Of a DNA stretch of 64,000 nt, positions 21,145 to 29,149 are shown one piece after another. Position numbers and translations under genes: made by a program. This stretch comes from Frigidibacter mobilis. GTDB taxonomy: Bacteria > Pseudomonadota > Alphaproteobacteria > Rhodobacterales > Rhodobacteraceae. The number at the start of each line of letters is the position of its first letter. Positions within the stretch are counted from its first letter, which is position 1. The stretch covers positions 62,001 through 126,000 of the forward strand of contig NZ_CP012664.1 of the NCBI RefSeq assembly GCF_001620265.1, in the 5' to 3' direction. The notes below the pieces were generated by a model, which worked only from the letters and a program-made list of their open reading frames with translations, ran no database searches and had not been told where the DNA came from.

Positions 21145-21270
21145 TCAGAAGCAGCACTCGAACATCGCAGCACAGCAGGCCATCAGATCACCGCAGCAAT
21201 CCGAGGCCGCAAAGGCGGCGCCGCCAAAGGCGAGCAATACTGCCGCAGCAGCAAGTGTGGTTTTCATCAT
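21145..21270 (-). CDS. 41-residue exported Cys-pair peptide
   Basis: This small gene has an AAGGAGAC ribosome site 5-6 bases before ATGATG. The product has a Sec signal (MKTTLAAAAVLLAFGGAAFA) and a mature part of about 20 residues with three adjacent-Cys pairs (ASDCCGD, MACCAA, FECCF). Six Cys in so short a mature peptide suggests soft-metal binding in the periplasm. It converges on the DUF411/copA operon and shares its terminator. I know no family; coding is supported by start signal, signal peptide and regular spacing of Cys pairs. Confidence 0.7.
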   Translation of the reverse strand: MMKTTLAAAAVLLAFGGAAFAASDCCGDLMACCAAMFECCF

Positions 21271-21306
21271 AGGTCTCCTTGATGAGGTTGAATCGGGAGT
21301 GTCATC

Positions 21307-21627
21307 TCAAACAAGGGATCGGGGGGGCGGCACATCCGGCTCTGTCAGGATGCCCGCGAACCGCGGGACCTTCGGGACGGGCTGAACGGATATCTTGCCG
21401 ACAAAGGCGGGTGCGGCCTGAACGCTGTATTGGAATGGAACACCGCAGGCTAAAACGCAGACGCCACTTTCGGTTTCCATGTCCATGCCTGCCATGGCGC
21501 AGTCGGTCTGACCCGTTGGGCAATAGCTGGAGCTCAGCATCACAAGCCCGAGGCCGACTATGATGGCGCAGGCCCGTAGGGCCCGGAAAAAGGAATTCAG
21601 AAGATGCGCAGTCCGGCCACTGTCCAT
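21307..21627 (-). CDS. Small exported Cys/Met-containing protein
   Basis: The 106-residue product has one hydrophobic segment (ACAIIVGLGLVMLSSSYC) acting as signal or anchor, then a metal-ligand-like stretch CPTGQTDCAMAGMDMETESG and CVLACGVPF, and a Pro-rich end. It ends 36 bp upstream of the small Cys-pair gene and may be in the same unit. It resembles in layout, not clearly in sequence, the small exported proteins at 31404 and 40685. Function unknown. Confidence 0.6.
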   Translation of the reverse strand: MDSGRTAHLLNSFFRALRACAIIVGLGLVMLSSSYCPTGQTDCAMAGMDMETESGVCVLACGVPFQYSVQAAPAFVGKISVQPVPKVPRFAGILTEPDVPPPRSLV

Positions 21628-21726
21628 CGCCGAACGGTCAACTGCCGGGCTCTTTGAAGCAAATCACAAACCTGACAGACCGCAGACCCTTGATCCCTGA
21701 TTGCAGCGTCTCCACTAACGTGCACT

Positions 21727-21978
21727 GTAAGCGCGACGACGTTGCCCTATGCGGCGAGGCTTGACGGTTGCTTGTATCGCCATGGCATGAGGTCTTCGAT
21801 GCCGCTTTGCGGGTGGCCGTCGAGGATCGCGCGGAGGGTGGCCGCGATATAGTCGATCGGGTTGACGCCGGACATCTTGCAGGTGGCGACCAGCGAGGCG
21901 AGCATGGCCCAGTTCTCGGCTCCGACCTCGTTGCCTGCGAAGAGCGCGTTTTTCCGCGTCAGGGCAATCGGTCTGATT
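21727..21978 (-). mobile_element. IS66 right-end fragment (252 bp)
   Basis: The sequence equals the right-terminal 252 bp of the IS66 element, including the GTAAGCGCGACGACG end at 21727 and the last 77 or so codons of tnpC. It stops at GTCTGATT, where a second, full copy begins. The rest of this disrupted copy is not found on the far side. Confidence 0.92.
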
Positions 21979-21998
21979 GTAAGCGCGACGACGTTGCC

Positions 21999-23557
21999 CT
22001 ATGCGGCGAGGCTTGACGGTTGCTTGTATCGCCATGGCATGAGGTCTTCGATGCCGCTTTGCGGGTGGCCGTCGAGGATCGCGCGGAGGGTGGCCGCGAT
22101 ATAGTCGATCGGGTTGACGCCGGACATCTTGCAGGTGGCGACCAGCGAGGCGAGCATGGCCCAGTTCTCGGCTCCGACCTCGTTGCCTGCGAAGAGCGCG
22201 TTTTTCCGCGTCAGGGCAATCGGTCTGATTTGATTTTCGACGGGGTTGGTGTCGAGCTCGAGGGTGCCGTCGTCAAGGAAGCGGATCAGGCCGGGCCAGT
22301 GCGCGAGGGTGTAGCGGATGTCCTCGGCCAGCTGGGATTTCTGCGGGATGCGCGAGAGCTGGGCTTCCAGCCACGGCTTGAGCGCGGCGATGATCGGGGC
22401 TGCGTTTTCGCGCCGGGCGGCCAGACGGACGGCTGCATCCTGGCCACGCACGGTTTTCTCGATCTGATAGAGCAGCGCGATCTGGCGCAGCATCTCCTCG
22501 GCGATGGGGAGCGGTCGCTCTCGAAGCGTTTCACGAAGCGGCGGCGGACGTGGGTCCAGCAGTAGACCAGCCGCCATGGGCCACCGTCACGCTCGATTTC
22601 CGTCAGCGCGTTGTAGGACTGGTAGGCGTCGCATTGCAGGAACCGGCCGCGGTATCCGACGAGGAACTTCAGCGGATGTTCTTTGCCCGGCCGGGGCGTA
22701 GTGGAACAACACGATGGGCGGATCGGCACCGCCATGGCCGCGATCGTCGGACACGACGGCCCAGAAGAAGCCGCTCTTGGTGGCCTTGCGGCCTGGGTCC
22801 AGCACCGGCGCGCGGGTTTCATCGACAAAGATGCGGTCCGCTCCGCGCAGATGGGCTTTCATGTGATTGATGATCGGCATCAGGTGGAAACAGGCGCGCC
22901 CGACCCAGTTGCCGAGCGTGCCGCGATCGAGGTCTATCCCCTGCCGCTTGAAGATCTCCGCCTGGCGGTAGAACGGAAGGTGGTCCCCGAACTTCGAGAC
23001 GATGATCCAAGCAATGAACAGCTCCGTGGGCAGCCCGCCGGGCACGACATGCTCGGGGCGTGCGCCTGCGCCACGGCTTGCGAGCAGCGGCGGCAGGCGT
23101 ATCTGGGCCGCCGCGTGACCAGCACCCGGAACTGCGCGGGATCACGTCCAGCCGCTCGGAAACGTCCTCGCCGATCCTTGCCATCTCGCCGCAGCCGCAG
23201 GGACAGAGCGTGCTGGCGGGCTCGATCACCCGCTCGACCCGGGGCAGATGCGGGGGAGATGCCCGCGGTTGCGTGCCGGCTTGCGGGGCGTCTCCCCCGG
23301 GCCCTTTGCAGTGCCGCCTCTGCCTTTTCCTGTGCGGCCTCAAGCACGCCCTGGGCCAGTTCGGCATCCTCGAGCGGCAGGTTGAACTGGTCCGGCGACA
23401 GCTTCTCCGAACGCTTGCCGAACTTCTCGCGCTGCGCCGCGTGCAGGATATCCTGCAGCCGCCGGTTGGCCTCTTGCGTCTCGGCCAGCGTCGCCTCCAC
23501 CTCGGCGAGGCGGGCCTTCAGCAGAGCGTTTTCACGCGCAAGATCAGCGGTTTCCAT
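21999..23557 (-). pseudogene. tnpC: IS66 TnpC transposase, frameshifted
   Basis: The gene starts METADLARENALLK at 23557 and ends KQPSSLAA at 21999. Frame changes occur near 23295, 23150, 23060, 22690 and 22510, at G/C runs. Domains are an N-terminal coiled-coil, a zinc finger, the DDE core (VDETRAPVLD, CDAYQSYN, PVENQIRP) and the IS66 C-terminal domain. The copies measure 1558, 1559, 1556 and 1557 nt in A-D, so no two share the same length. Confidence 0.85.
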
Positions 23558-23624
23558 GAGGGAAGTGAATCACGGGATTCCCTTGCAGGCCAGCAAAAAA
23601 AGGCTTTTCAGCGCATTTTGCCAG

Positions 23625-23981
23625 TCATCCAGCCACCAGCGGACGCCGCGCGCGTTCCGACCGGACCAGCCGCCAGTCCAGCCCCTCGAACAGGGCCGCC
23701 AGTTGCGCCGACGACATCCGCATCACCCCGCCCTGCACCTGCGGCCAGACGAACCTGGCATCCTCCAATCGCTTGTGAACCAGCACCATGCCGGTCTGAT
23801 CCCAGACCAGAAGCTTGATCCTGTCTGCCCGTTTCGAACGGAACACGAAGACAGCCCCGCAGAACGGGTCGAGGCCGAACATCTCCTGAACGGCCAGCGC
23901 CAGGCCATCGATCCCCTTGCGGAAATCCACCGGCCGTGTCGCGACATAGACCTTCACCGGCCCGCCGTGGCTGAACATCAC
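23625..23981 (-). CDS. tnpB: IS66 TnpB (Orf2), intact
   Basis: This intact 118-residue version starts GTG-ATG at 23981 and serves as the reference for the family in this window. It contains YVATRPVDFRKGIDGLA, VFVFRSKRADRIKLLVWDQT and ends RRPLVAG. TnpB is needed for IS66 transposition, but its biochemical role is not established. It overlaps tnpA by 4 bp. Confidence 0.93.
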   Translation of the reverse strand: MMFSHGGPVKVYVATRPVDFRKGIDGLALAVQEMFGLDPFCGAVFVFRSKRADRIKLLVWDQTGMVLVHKRLEDARFVWPQVQGGVMRMSSAQLAALFEGLDWRLVRSERARRPLVAG

Positions 23982-24454
23982 GATGCCGCAGCCCGTGCCG
24001 CCCGGATCGCTCGCGTCAACTGGCCCTCATCGGCACCAGCGCCAGCACGGATCACGACATCACCGACGACAATTTCGAGATCGGGCCCCGTTTCGAGATC
24101 GGGCCCCGTGACAGCCGCCGGTGCCTCGGCCGAATTGTCATCGACCACCAATTCCGCGAAGACCGGCAAGACTGCCACGTTCCCGGGCACCACGAGATTG
24201 CCTTTGCGAAGCTGCTTGCGCCAATCGTAGATCTGCCAGCGGGTCGTGCCGTGCCGGCGCGCAACCTCGGCGACCGTCACCCCGGGCATCATGCTCTCCG
24301 CCGCGATCCGCGCCCGCTCCGCCTTGTTGCGCCGACGCCGCCCGCTCGGACCCTCGATCACGTCCAGCCGGGAAACCTCAAAAACCGTCGAGCCGTCCAA
24401 ATGGACGCCCATTTTGCCGTCTCTTGCCAAATCCAAACCCTCCGCCACGCACAT
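23978..24454 (-). CDS. tnpA: IS66 TnpA, intact
   Basis: This is a 158-residue accessory protein with a Hin-like helix-turn-helix (GVTVAEVARRHGTTRWQIYD) at about residues 54-80. A tandem GPDLET-GPDLEI marks an 18-bp duplication present in every copy here. It is identical in layout to 47903-48379. Confidence 0.92.
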   Translation of the reverse strand: MCVAEGLDLARDGKMGVHLDGSTVFEVSRLDVIEGPSGRRRRNKAERARIAAESMMPGVTVAEVARRHGTTRWQIYDWRKQLRKGNLVVPGNVAVLPVFAELVVDDNSAEAPAAVTGPDLETGPDLEIVVGDVVIRAGAGADEGQLTRAIRAARAAAS

Positions 24455-24513
24455 GTGCGCAGAATGGCCCGATCAGGTCAGCAATGGCAGGAGGTGGTCG
24501 GCGTGGCGCTTAC

Positions 24514-25018
24514 GATGCGCAAAGGCTTTCTCTATCTGGTCGCCATCATGGACTGGTTCACCCGCAAGGTGCTGGCCTGGCGGATATCGAACACGCTGGA
24601 GGCCGAGTTCTGCATCGAGGCGCTGAACGAGGCCATCCACAAGTTCGGCCCGCCCGAGATAATGAACACGGACCAAGGATCACAGTTCACGTCCTTCGAC
24701 TGGACCGACCGTTTGAAGCGGGCAAAGACCAAGATCTCGATGGACGGCAAAGCCCGGTATCTCGACAACATCTTCATCGAGCGCCTTTGGCGGTCCCTCA
24801 AATATGAATGCGTCTATCTGCACGCCTGGGAAACAGGGTCACAGGCCCGGACTGGCGTCGGACGCTGGATCACCTTCTACAACCACCAGCGGCCCCATGC
24901 CGCCCATAGCGGTCAACCGCCCGCCGTGGTCTACTTCAACAGCATTGAAACCGGCCAGCAGATGCAGGAAGTAGCTTAAACCACCCCGGAAACTGTCCGA
25001 ACATCGGGGAGTAGCTCA
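24514..25018 (+). mobile_element. IS3-family remnant, 3' half of OrfB
   Basis: From the IS66 end to 24979 the plus strand encodes the integrase core of an IS3-type transposase: the first Asp in VAIMDWFTRKVLAW, the second in NTDQGSQFTS and the Glu in FIERLWRSLKYE, then FYNHQRPHAAHSG. OrfA and the OrfB N-terminus are missing. The non-coding tail with TGTCCGAACATCGGGGAGTA probably includes the right end. It was probably cut by the IS66 next to it. Confidence 0.88.
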
Positions 25019-25055
25019 CCATGACGCCGACCTCGTCGCCCGCATCAAGACCCAG

Positions 25056-25664
25056 TCACCGCGGTAGCAACCGGCCGGTTACCATCTCCTTGTAGACGTT
25101 GCGGCGCATCATCACCGTCTCAACCACGGGAAACCGAGCGATCGCTACTTCGATCAAGGCGGCATCCGCGCGCGTGGCTTTCGGGTCAACCATGTTCAGA
25201 ACGACATGGTGGCGCGGCAAGCTCGCCGGGTTGTCGACGCGCGCGCGCAATCTTTCGAACCAGTCGGCAGTCTGCGCGCCGACGTCGAGATCAGAGGTCG
25301 ACAGCATGACCGGCGTCACGATGTGATCGGCCAGAACGGCGATCCCGTCCGACCATTCCGCACCGACGCCTGCCGTGTCGATGAAGACGAAATCCGCCGA
25401 GTCCGCATCATAGACCTGCTCGATCTTGCGATCGACGGCCCCCACACTCTCGACCGAGATTGACCGCAGCAGAGGCGACCCCAGACCCGCCGCTTCAGCT
25501 CGTTCGTGCCAGGCGCCAAGCACTCCGGTGCTATCAGTGTCGATCAGCAGAACCCGACGCCCGGCAGCCACGGCAGCGCTGATCAGGGCGCGAGAGAGCG
25601 TGGTTTTGCCGCTCCCCCCTTTCCGGGCCATCGCGGCGATGACCACGAGATTGTCGTTGGGCAT
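25056..25664 (-). CDS. parA: ParA-family partition ATPase
   Basis: The 202-residue product (MPNDNLVVIAAMARKGGSGK at its start) has the deviant Walker A KGGSGKTT, Walker A-prime VLLIDTDSTG and Walker B DFVFIDTAGVG. Small ParA proteins partition plasmids or position cargo. ParB is not obvious; the 21-bp array immediately upstream could be the centromere-like site. The start at 25664 follows GCCTGCGCC without a strong ribosome site; longer in-frame starts exist. Its 3' side meets the IS3 remnant. Confidence 0.85.
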   Translation of the reverse strand: MPNDNLVVIAAMARKGGSGKTTLSRALISAAVAAGRRVLLIDTDSTGVLGAWHERAEAAGLGSPLLRSISVESVGAVDRKIEQVYDADSADFVFIDTAGVGAEWSDGIAVLADHIVTPVMLSTSDLDVGAQTADWFERLRARVDNPASLPRHHVVLNMVDPKATRADAALIEVAIARFPVVETVMMRRNVYKEMVTGRLLPR

Positions 25665-25895
25665 GGGGCGCAGGCCTCCTGCAAAAATAGTGAAACGCGA
25701 CAAAGATGCAATAATGTCGCTAACCTCTTGGTGCATCGGCGTCAAGCGGAAGGCGGGATGCACGATGCGGTGGGCAGGATGCATTCGCCGTTACGAATTT
25801 TGCAGCAACCAGACAGCGGGGCGCAGGGGACAGACGCCGCGATCCAGGTTGCGCGATGCGGTTGCCAGAAGACGCACTGCATTCCGCAATCTCCA

Positions 25896-26084
25896 AAGGA
25901 CGTAAAGCGCAGAACGCGACGCGGGGTGCACGCAACGCCGTGCATGAAGCGCGATGCGTGCTGCAATCGACACGGCCCACTTGCCCGAAGACGCGCTGCA
26001 GAGCGCAAAAGACACGGTGCATAAGACGTGATGCACGGTGCAGGGAACGCGGGACGCGTTGCATTGAGCGCGTTGCGCGCTGCA
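25896..26084. repeat. Nine imperfect 21-bp tandem periods between parA and mobC
   Basis: On the minus strand units begin TGCA followed by a CGCG-rich body; successive units start at 26084, 26063, 26042, 26021 and 26000, and less well conserved ones continue to 25916. Examples: TGCAGCGCGCAACGCGCTCA, TGCAACGCGTCCCGCGTTCC, TGCACCGTGCATCACGTCTT (each plus one base). Another pair of TGCA blocks exactly 21 bp apart lies at 25759 and 25780. Position in front of parA and mobC suggests a partition site or relaxosome binding region. The 556-bp stretch 25665-26220 holds no gene I can support. Confidence 0.75.
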
Positions 26085-26100
26085 TTTGACAAAGGACGTC

Positions 26101-26123
26101 AAATCGGCCCCCCGGGCCGATTT
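26101..26123. terminator. Symmetric GC-rich hairpin
   Basis: AAATCGGCCC-CCC-GGGCCGATTT is a perfect 10-bp stem with A-tract and T-tract on the two sides, so it could terminate transcription in either direction. It separates the 21-bp array from the oriT-like stem-loop. Confidence 0.75.
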
Positions 26124-26133
26124 TCTATATTGA

Positions 26134-26186
26134 GTACAAGCCCTTAATGCCTTCTCCGCTTGTGCTGGGAGAAGGCGGGCTTGTAC
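26134..26186. other. Nested stem-loop, candidate oriT or nic-region inverted repeat
   Basis: An outer 10-bp perfect stem GTACAAGCCC...GGGCTTGTAC encloses an inner 9-bp stem GCCTTCTCC...GGAGAAGGC with loop GCTTGTGCT. It lies 35 bp before the mobC ATG. oriT sites typically lie beside the relaxosome genes and have such inverted repeats, but no nick consensus is assigned here. A mobC operator is an alternative. Confidence 0.6.
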
Positions 26187-26220
26187 GAAGGTGGCAAGAA
26201 ATAGGAACGTTAACTTCAAA

Positions 26221-26805
26221 ATGTCACGCGGCCGAAGACTGACCGAAACAGACCGTCTGAGCATCGCCAAAGAGCGTGCGCAGGGCGTCGCTGCTGCTGA
26301 TCTGGCCCAGCGGTATGGGGTCAGCCTGAAGACGATCTACAATGCCGTGAACCACGCTCTGGACCGGCAAAACGCGAATGGTAGCCGGCCGATCGTCATT
26401 GGTCTGCGGGTCAGCCGACGTGAGTTGGCCGCGTTTGATGCCGCACTTGCCCGTCATGGCATCACCAATCGCACAGATGCCTTGCGCCATTTGGTGTTGG
26501 CTGCTGATGAAATCCTGGAGCCCGATCACGCGTTGACCGAGGCCCTTTCTGCTCGGGCGGCCGACATCAGCCGTATCGGCAACAACATCAATCAGGTGGC
26601 ACGGCGGCTGAACGAAGCCAGGCTGAAGGGCCAGCCTTTGTCCTACACTGCGGAAAGCCACGGGCATATTCGCGAATTCGCAGGGCTGATCCTCGATCTG
26701 ACTGATCGCTTGCAGGCGCTTCTCTTGAAGCGTCGTGCCGATCTGGCGCTCAAGGTCACAAAGGCATGGGCCCCGCTCGTCCCGGATCGGCTAAAGCGTG
26801 GGTAA
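26221..26805 (+). CDS. mobC: MobC-like relaxosome accessory protein
   Basis: This 194-residue protein has an N-terminal Hin-like helix-turn-helix (LAQRYGVSLKTIYNAVNHAL) and a C-terminal MobC region with RIGNNINQVARRLNEARL. MobC proteins help open oriT for the relaxase. ATG 26221 is preferred to GTG 26191, which is close to the stem-loop. The stop overlaps the GTG of the relaxase, so translation is probably coupled. Confidence 0.85.
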   Translation: MSRGRRLTETDRLSIAKERAQGVAAADLAQRYGVSLKTIYNAVNHALDRQNANGSRPIVIGLRVSRRELAAFDAALARHGITNRTDALRHLVLAADEILEPDHALTEALSARAADISRIGNNINQVARRLNEARLKGQPLSYTAESHGHIREFAGLILDLTDRLQALLLKRRADLALKVTKAWAPLVPDRLKRG

Positions 26806-29149
26806 GCGCCTTGCCCACGGTGTCGGGCCTGCCCTCTTCGATCGCGACTGGAGCCGGGTCTCCGGCAGCTGGCAGGGACTCGCCAGGAACGCGCAGATGG
26901 TGCGCGCGGCGCGGGGCTATTCCCCGGCCATCTTCAAGCCGATCTCGAAGGGCGGGTGCCACACCGGCGCGCAGCTGAAGGCCCAGCTGACGTATCTTAC
27001 CACCAAGTCGAGCCACATCCTCGATAGCCGCGGTACCCATGACGGCAAGAAGACCCTGACCGAGGCGGAGATCGACCGGGTCGTGCGCCGATTTGAAAAC
27101 CAGTGGGGCGAGCGGCACAGCCCGAAGCTCGGCCATACCTCGCATCTGCTGATGGCCTTTCCCGTCGGCACCAGCGGTGAGGAGGTGCGCGCGATCACCG
27201 AGACGGTCTGTGAGCGGTTCTTTCAAGGTGAGGGGTCGCAATTCGACTATATTGCTGCAATACACCAAGATCGCGCGCATCCACATGCGCATATCGTTCT
27301 GAACCGCCGCAGCAAGGATGGCGAAATGTTCTTTCTCGGGAAGGATCACCACTTCAACTACGACGCCTTTCGGGCGGCGATGGTCGCCGCGGCGCAGGTC
27401 CACGGGATCCGGCTCGAGGCGACACGGCGTCTTGACCGGGGGGTGACGACCTACCGCGCCGAGATCGATGAGGTCTACAAGGCTCGTGACGAGGGCCGGC
27501 CGCCGGTCGAGCGCCAGCGCACAGGCGCTGATCTCGCCGCAGCCCTGCAGACGGTGGCGCGCAACGCGCTGACCTATCGGGGTCTGGCTGCCGAGGCGTC
27601 CCGGTCAAACTTCGATGACGTGGCCGAGGCCCTTGAGCGGGCCAACACCATCCTTGCCAGTGGCGGTCAGGTCCAATCTGACGGAGCCATCTATATGTCC
27701 CAAGACGAAACGGCGTTTGACACGCTGATCACCGAGTTCTCTCAAAACATCCGCCAGATCGAGGCCGCGATCGACCGCGCGCCCGCGTCCGAGCGGCCGG
27801 AGATCGAGCGCAAGCTCACCGATGTTCTGGCCTCTGTCGCGCATCTCAACCCACTCGGGGATCAATCGGCCGCGCTGCTTGATGCGCCGTCCCGCGACGG
27901 CGTCTATGCGCGCGCCAATATGCGCGAAGACCAACTCGAACGCCTCGACGAGGGGGATGTGAAGGCACGGCTTACGGAGGCGCTGCAGGGCACGGGCATC
28001 GATCCGGAGGCCGTCGCGGCCCGCATGCGGGAGGGTGCTGGCAATGCAGCCCTCGAGCGCCAGTGGCTGGCACAGGATCTGCGCGCCATCGCCACGGCGG
28101 GCGACCTCGATCTGGAGAAGGGCGAGGATCGCGAGGAACCGCTGGACCGGCTGGAAGCCGTTCACGTCCGCCTGAGCGATACTCTGACCGATGCGCGCAT
28201 CTTGCGGGCGGTCGACAATGTCGATGAGGCGGAGGATGCCGAGGTCTCGCTCGCCGAACGTCTGACGCCACTGGGCCGCAATCTCGACGACGCGGGACCG
28301 GACGCCTTCGCCCCGTCCGAGCGGCAGGACTTCCAGCAGCTGGTCGCCCAGTTCCGACGGACAGATTTCACCTACCCGTTCTCAGACGACCCTTCCGTGC
28401 GCAGGGCGGGTGCTGTCGAAGTGGAAGAAGCCCGCGCCGCCTTCAACGCCTATGCACAGCGATCGCCTGATCATGCCGAACTGGCCGCGATGGCCTGGAA
28501 CAAGATCACCGACAGCCGCAAGCCCGAGGAGTTCGCCGTCGAGGAGAAGGATCGCAGGCTCCATGCCGGCGATATGGACCTTGCCATGCGCGATCCTTCG
28601 CAACATCTCGGTCCGATCACCGAAGATGACCGCACCCTCGCGCGCTACCGCGCGGAAATGCCCGACGAAGAATTCGGGACGGCGGTGCAGGATGAGATCA
28701 ACCGGCTGCGCGCCGCCGGGGCATCGCGCGCCTATATCAGTGAGCGTAGTTTCGACATCGAGGACCAGGCGCGGCAAGACTATGCCGAGCGGCGCTTCAT
28801 GGCTGAGACCGCCCCTGATGTGTTGACCTTCCTGCAGCGGGCCGAGGCCGAGAATGGCACAGCTCTCTCCGAAACAGCCGGGCAGCGCCTGATCGAGCAG
28901 GTCGACAGAAACCTCGCGCCAAACGCGGTCACCGCCCTGCGCGCCGGCCATGCAGATGTGCTGGACAAGTTCACCGAACATCCGCTGCGGCAGCTGGAGC
29001 TCGCGAAGGCCTATCTGGAGAGCAGTGAGGTGACCGCCCATGGACCGGCCATGGAGCGGGTTCTGGATGCCTTGGCCGAGGAACAGATCGAGGCACAGCG
29101 CGCCCGCCATGCCGCGGCCCATGGCGAAAAGGGGATCACCCATGGATAA
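26798..29149 (+). CDS. VirD2-type relaxase/mobilization nuclease
   Basis: This 783-residue protein has an N-terminal relaxase domain: a candidate catalytic Tyr region (QLTYLTTKSSHILD) and the 3-His motif HQDRAHPHAHIVLN. It should nick one strand at oriT and stay covalently bound during transfer. The long C-terminal half is acidic and helical with repeated AEDAE/EERL-like segments and no recognised enzymatic motif. GTG 26798 overlaps the mobC stop; the end overlaps the coupling-protein start (ATGGATAA). Confidence 0.88.
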   Translation: MGKRLAHGVGPALFDRDWSRVSGSWQGLARNAQMVRAARGYSPAIFKPISKGGCHTGAQLKAQLTYLTTKSSHILDSRGTHDGKKTLTEAEIDRVVRRFENQWGERHSPKLGHTSHLLMAFPVGTSGEEVRAITETVCERFFQGEGSQFDYIAAIHQDRAHPHAHIVLNRRSKDGEMFFLGKDHHFNYDAFRAAMVAAAQVHGIRLEATRRLDRGVTTYRAEIDEVYKARDEGRPPVERQRTGADLAAALQTVARNALTYRGLAAEASRSNFDDVAEALERANTILASGGQVQSDGAIYMSQDETAFDTLITEFSQNIRQIEAAIDRAPASERPEIERKLTDVLASVAHLNPLGDQSAALLDAPSRDGVYARANMREDQLERLDEGDVKARLTEALQGTGIDPEAVAARMREGAGNAALERQWLAQDLRAIATAGDLDLEKGEDREEPLDRLEAVHVRLSDTLTDARILRAVDNVDEAEDAEVSLAERLTPLGRNLDDAGPDAFAPSERQDFQQLVAQFRRTDFTYPFSDDPSVRRAGAVEVEEARAAFNAYAQRSPDHAELAAMAWNKITDSRKPEEFAVEEKDRRLHAGDMDLAMRDPSQHLGPITEDDRTLARYRAEMPDEEFGTAVQDEINRLRAAGASRAYISERSFDIEDQARQDYAERRFMAETAPDVLTFLQRAEAENGTALSETAGQRLIEQVDRNLAPNAVTALRAGHADVLDKFTEHPLRQLELAKAYLESSEVTAHGPAMERVLDALAEEQIEAQRARHAAAHGEKGITHG

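Larger units (their letters stand above)
21979..24513 (-). mobile_element. IS66-family element, copy B (2535 bp)
   Basis: Both ends are visible: GTAAGCGCGACGACG at 21979 and the left end GGCGTGGCGCTTAC ending at 24513. Gene order on the minus strand is tnpA, tnpB, tnpC. It lies directly against an IS66 fragment on one side and an IS3 fragment on the other, with no 8-bp duplication (GTCTGATT against GATGCGCA), so the present flanks were not made by one simple insertion. Confidence 0.93.

Noticed and set aside
21719..24521. 8-bp IS66 target duplications
   Set aside because: The octamers outside both ends of copies B, C and D were compared and none match; nor do they match between copies.
25019..25068. 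Short plus-strand reading HDADLVARIKTQSPR before parA 3' end
   Set aside because: It resembles the start of an IS3-type OrfB segment but is too short to assign.
25896..26084. CRISPR array
   Set aside because: Units are contiguous and degenerate, there are no unique spacers, and no cas genes are present.
25791..26270. Minus-strand frames with a seven-residue periodicity in the parA-mobC gap
   Set aside because: The periodicity comes from the 21-bp DNA repeat and occurs in more than one frame; no ribosome site or family match.
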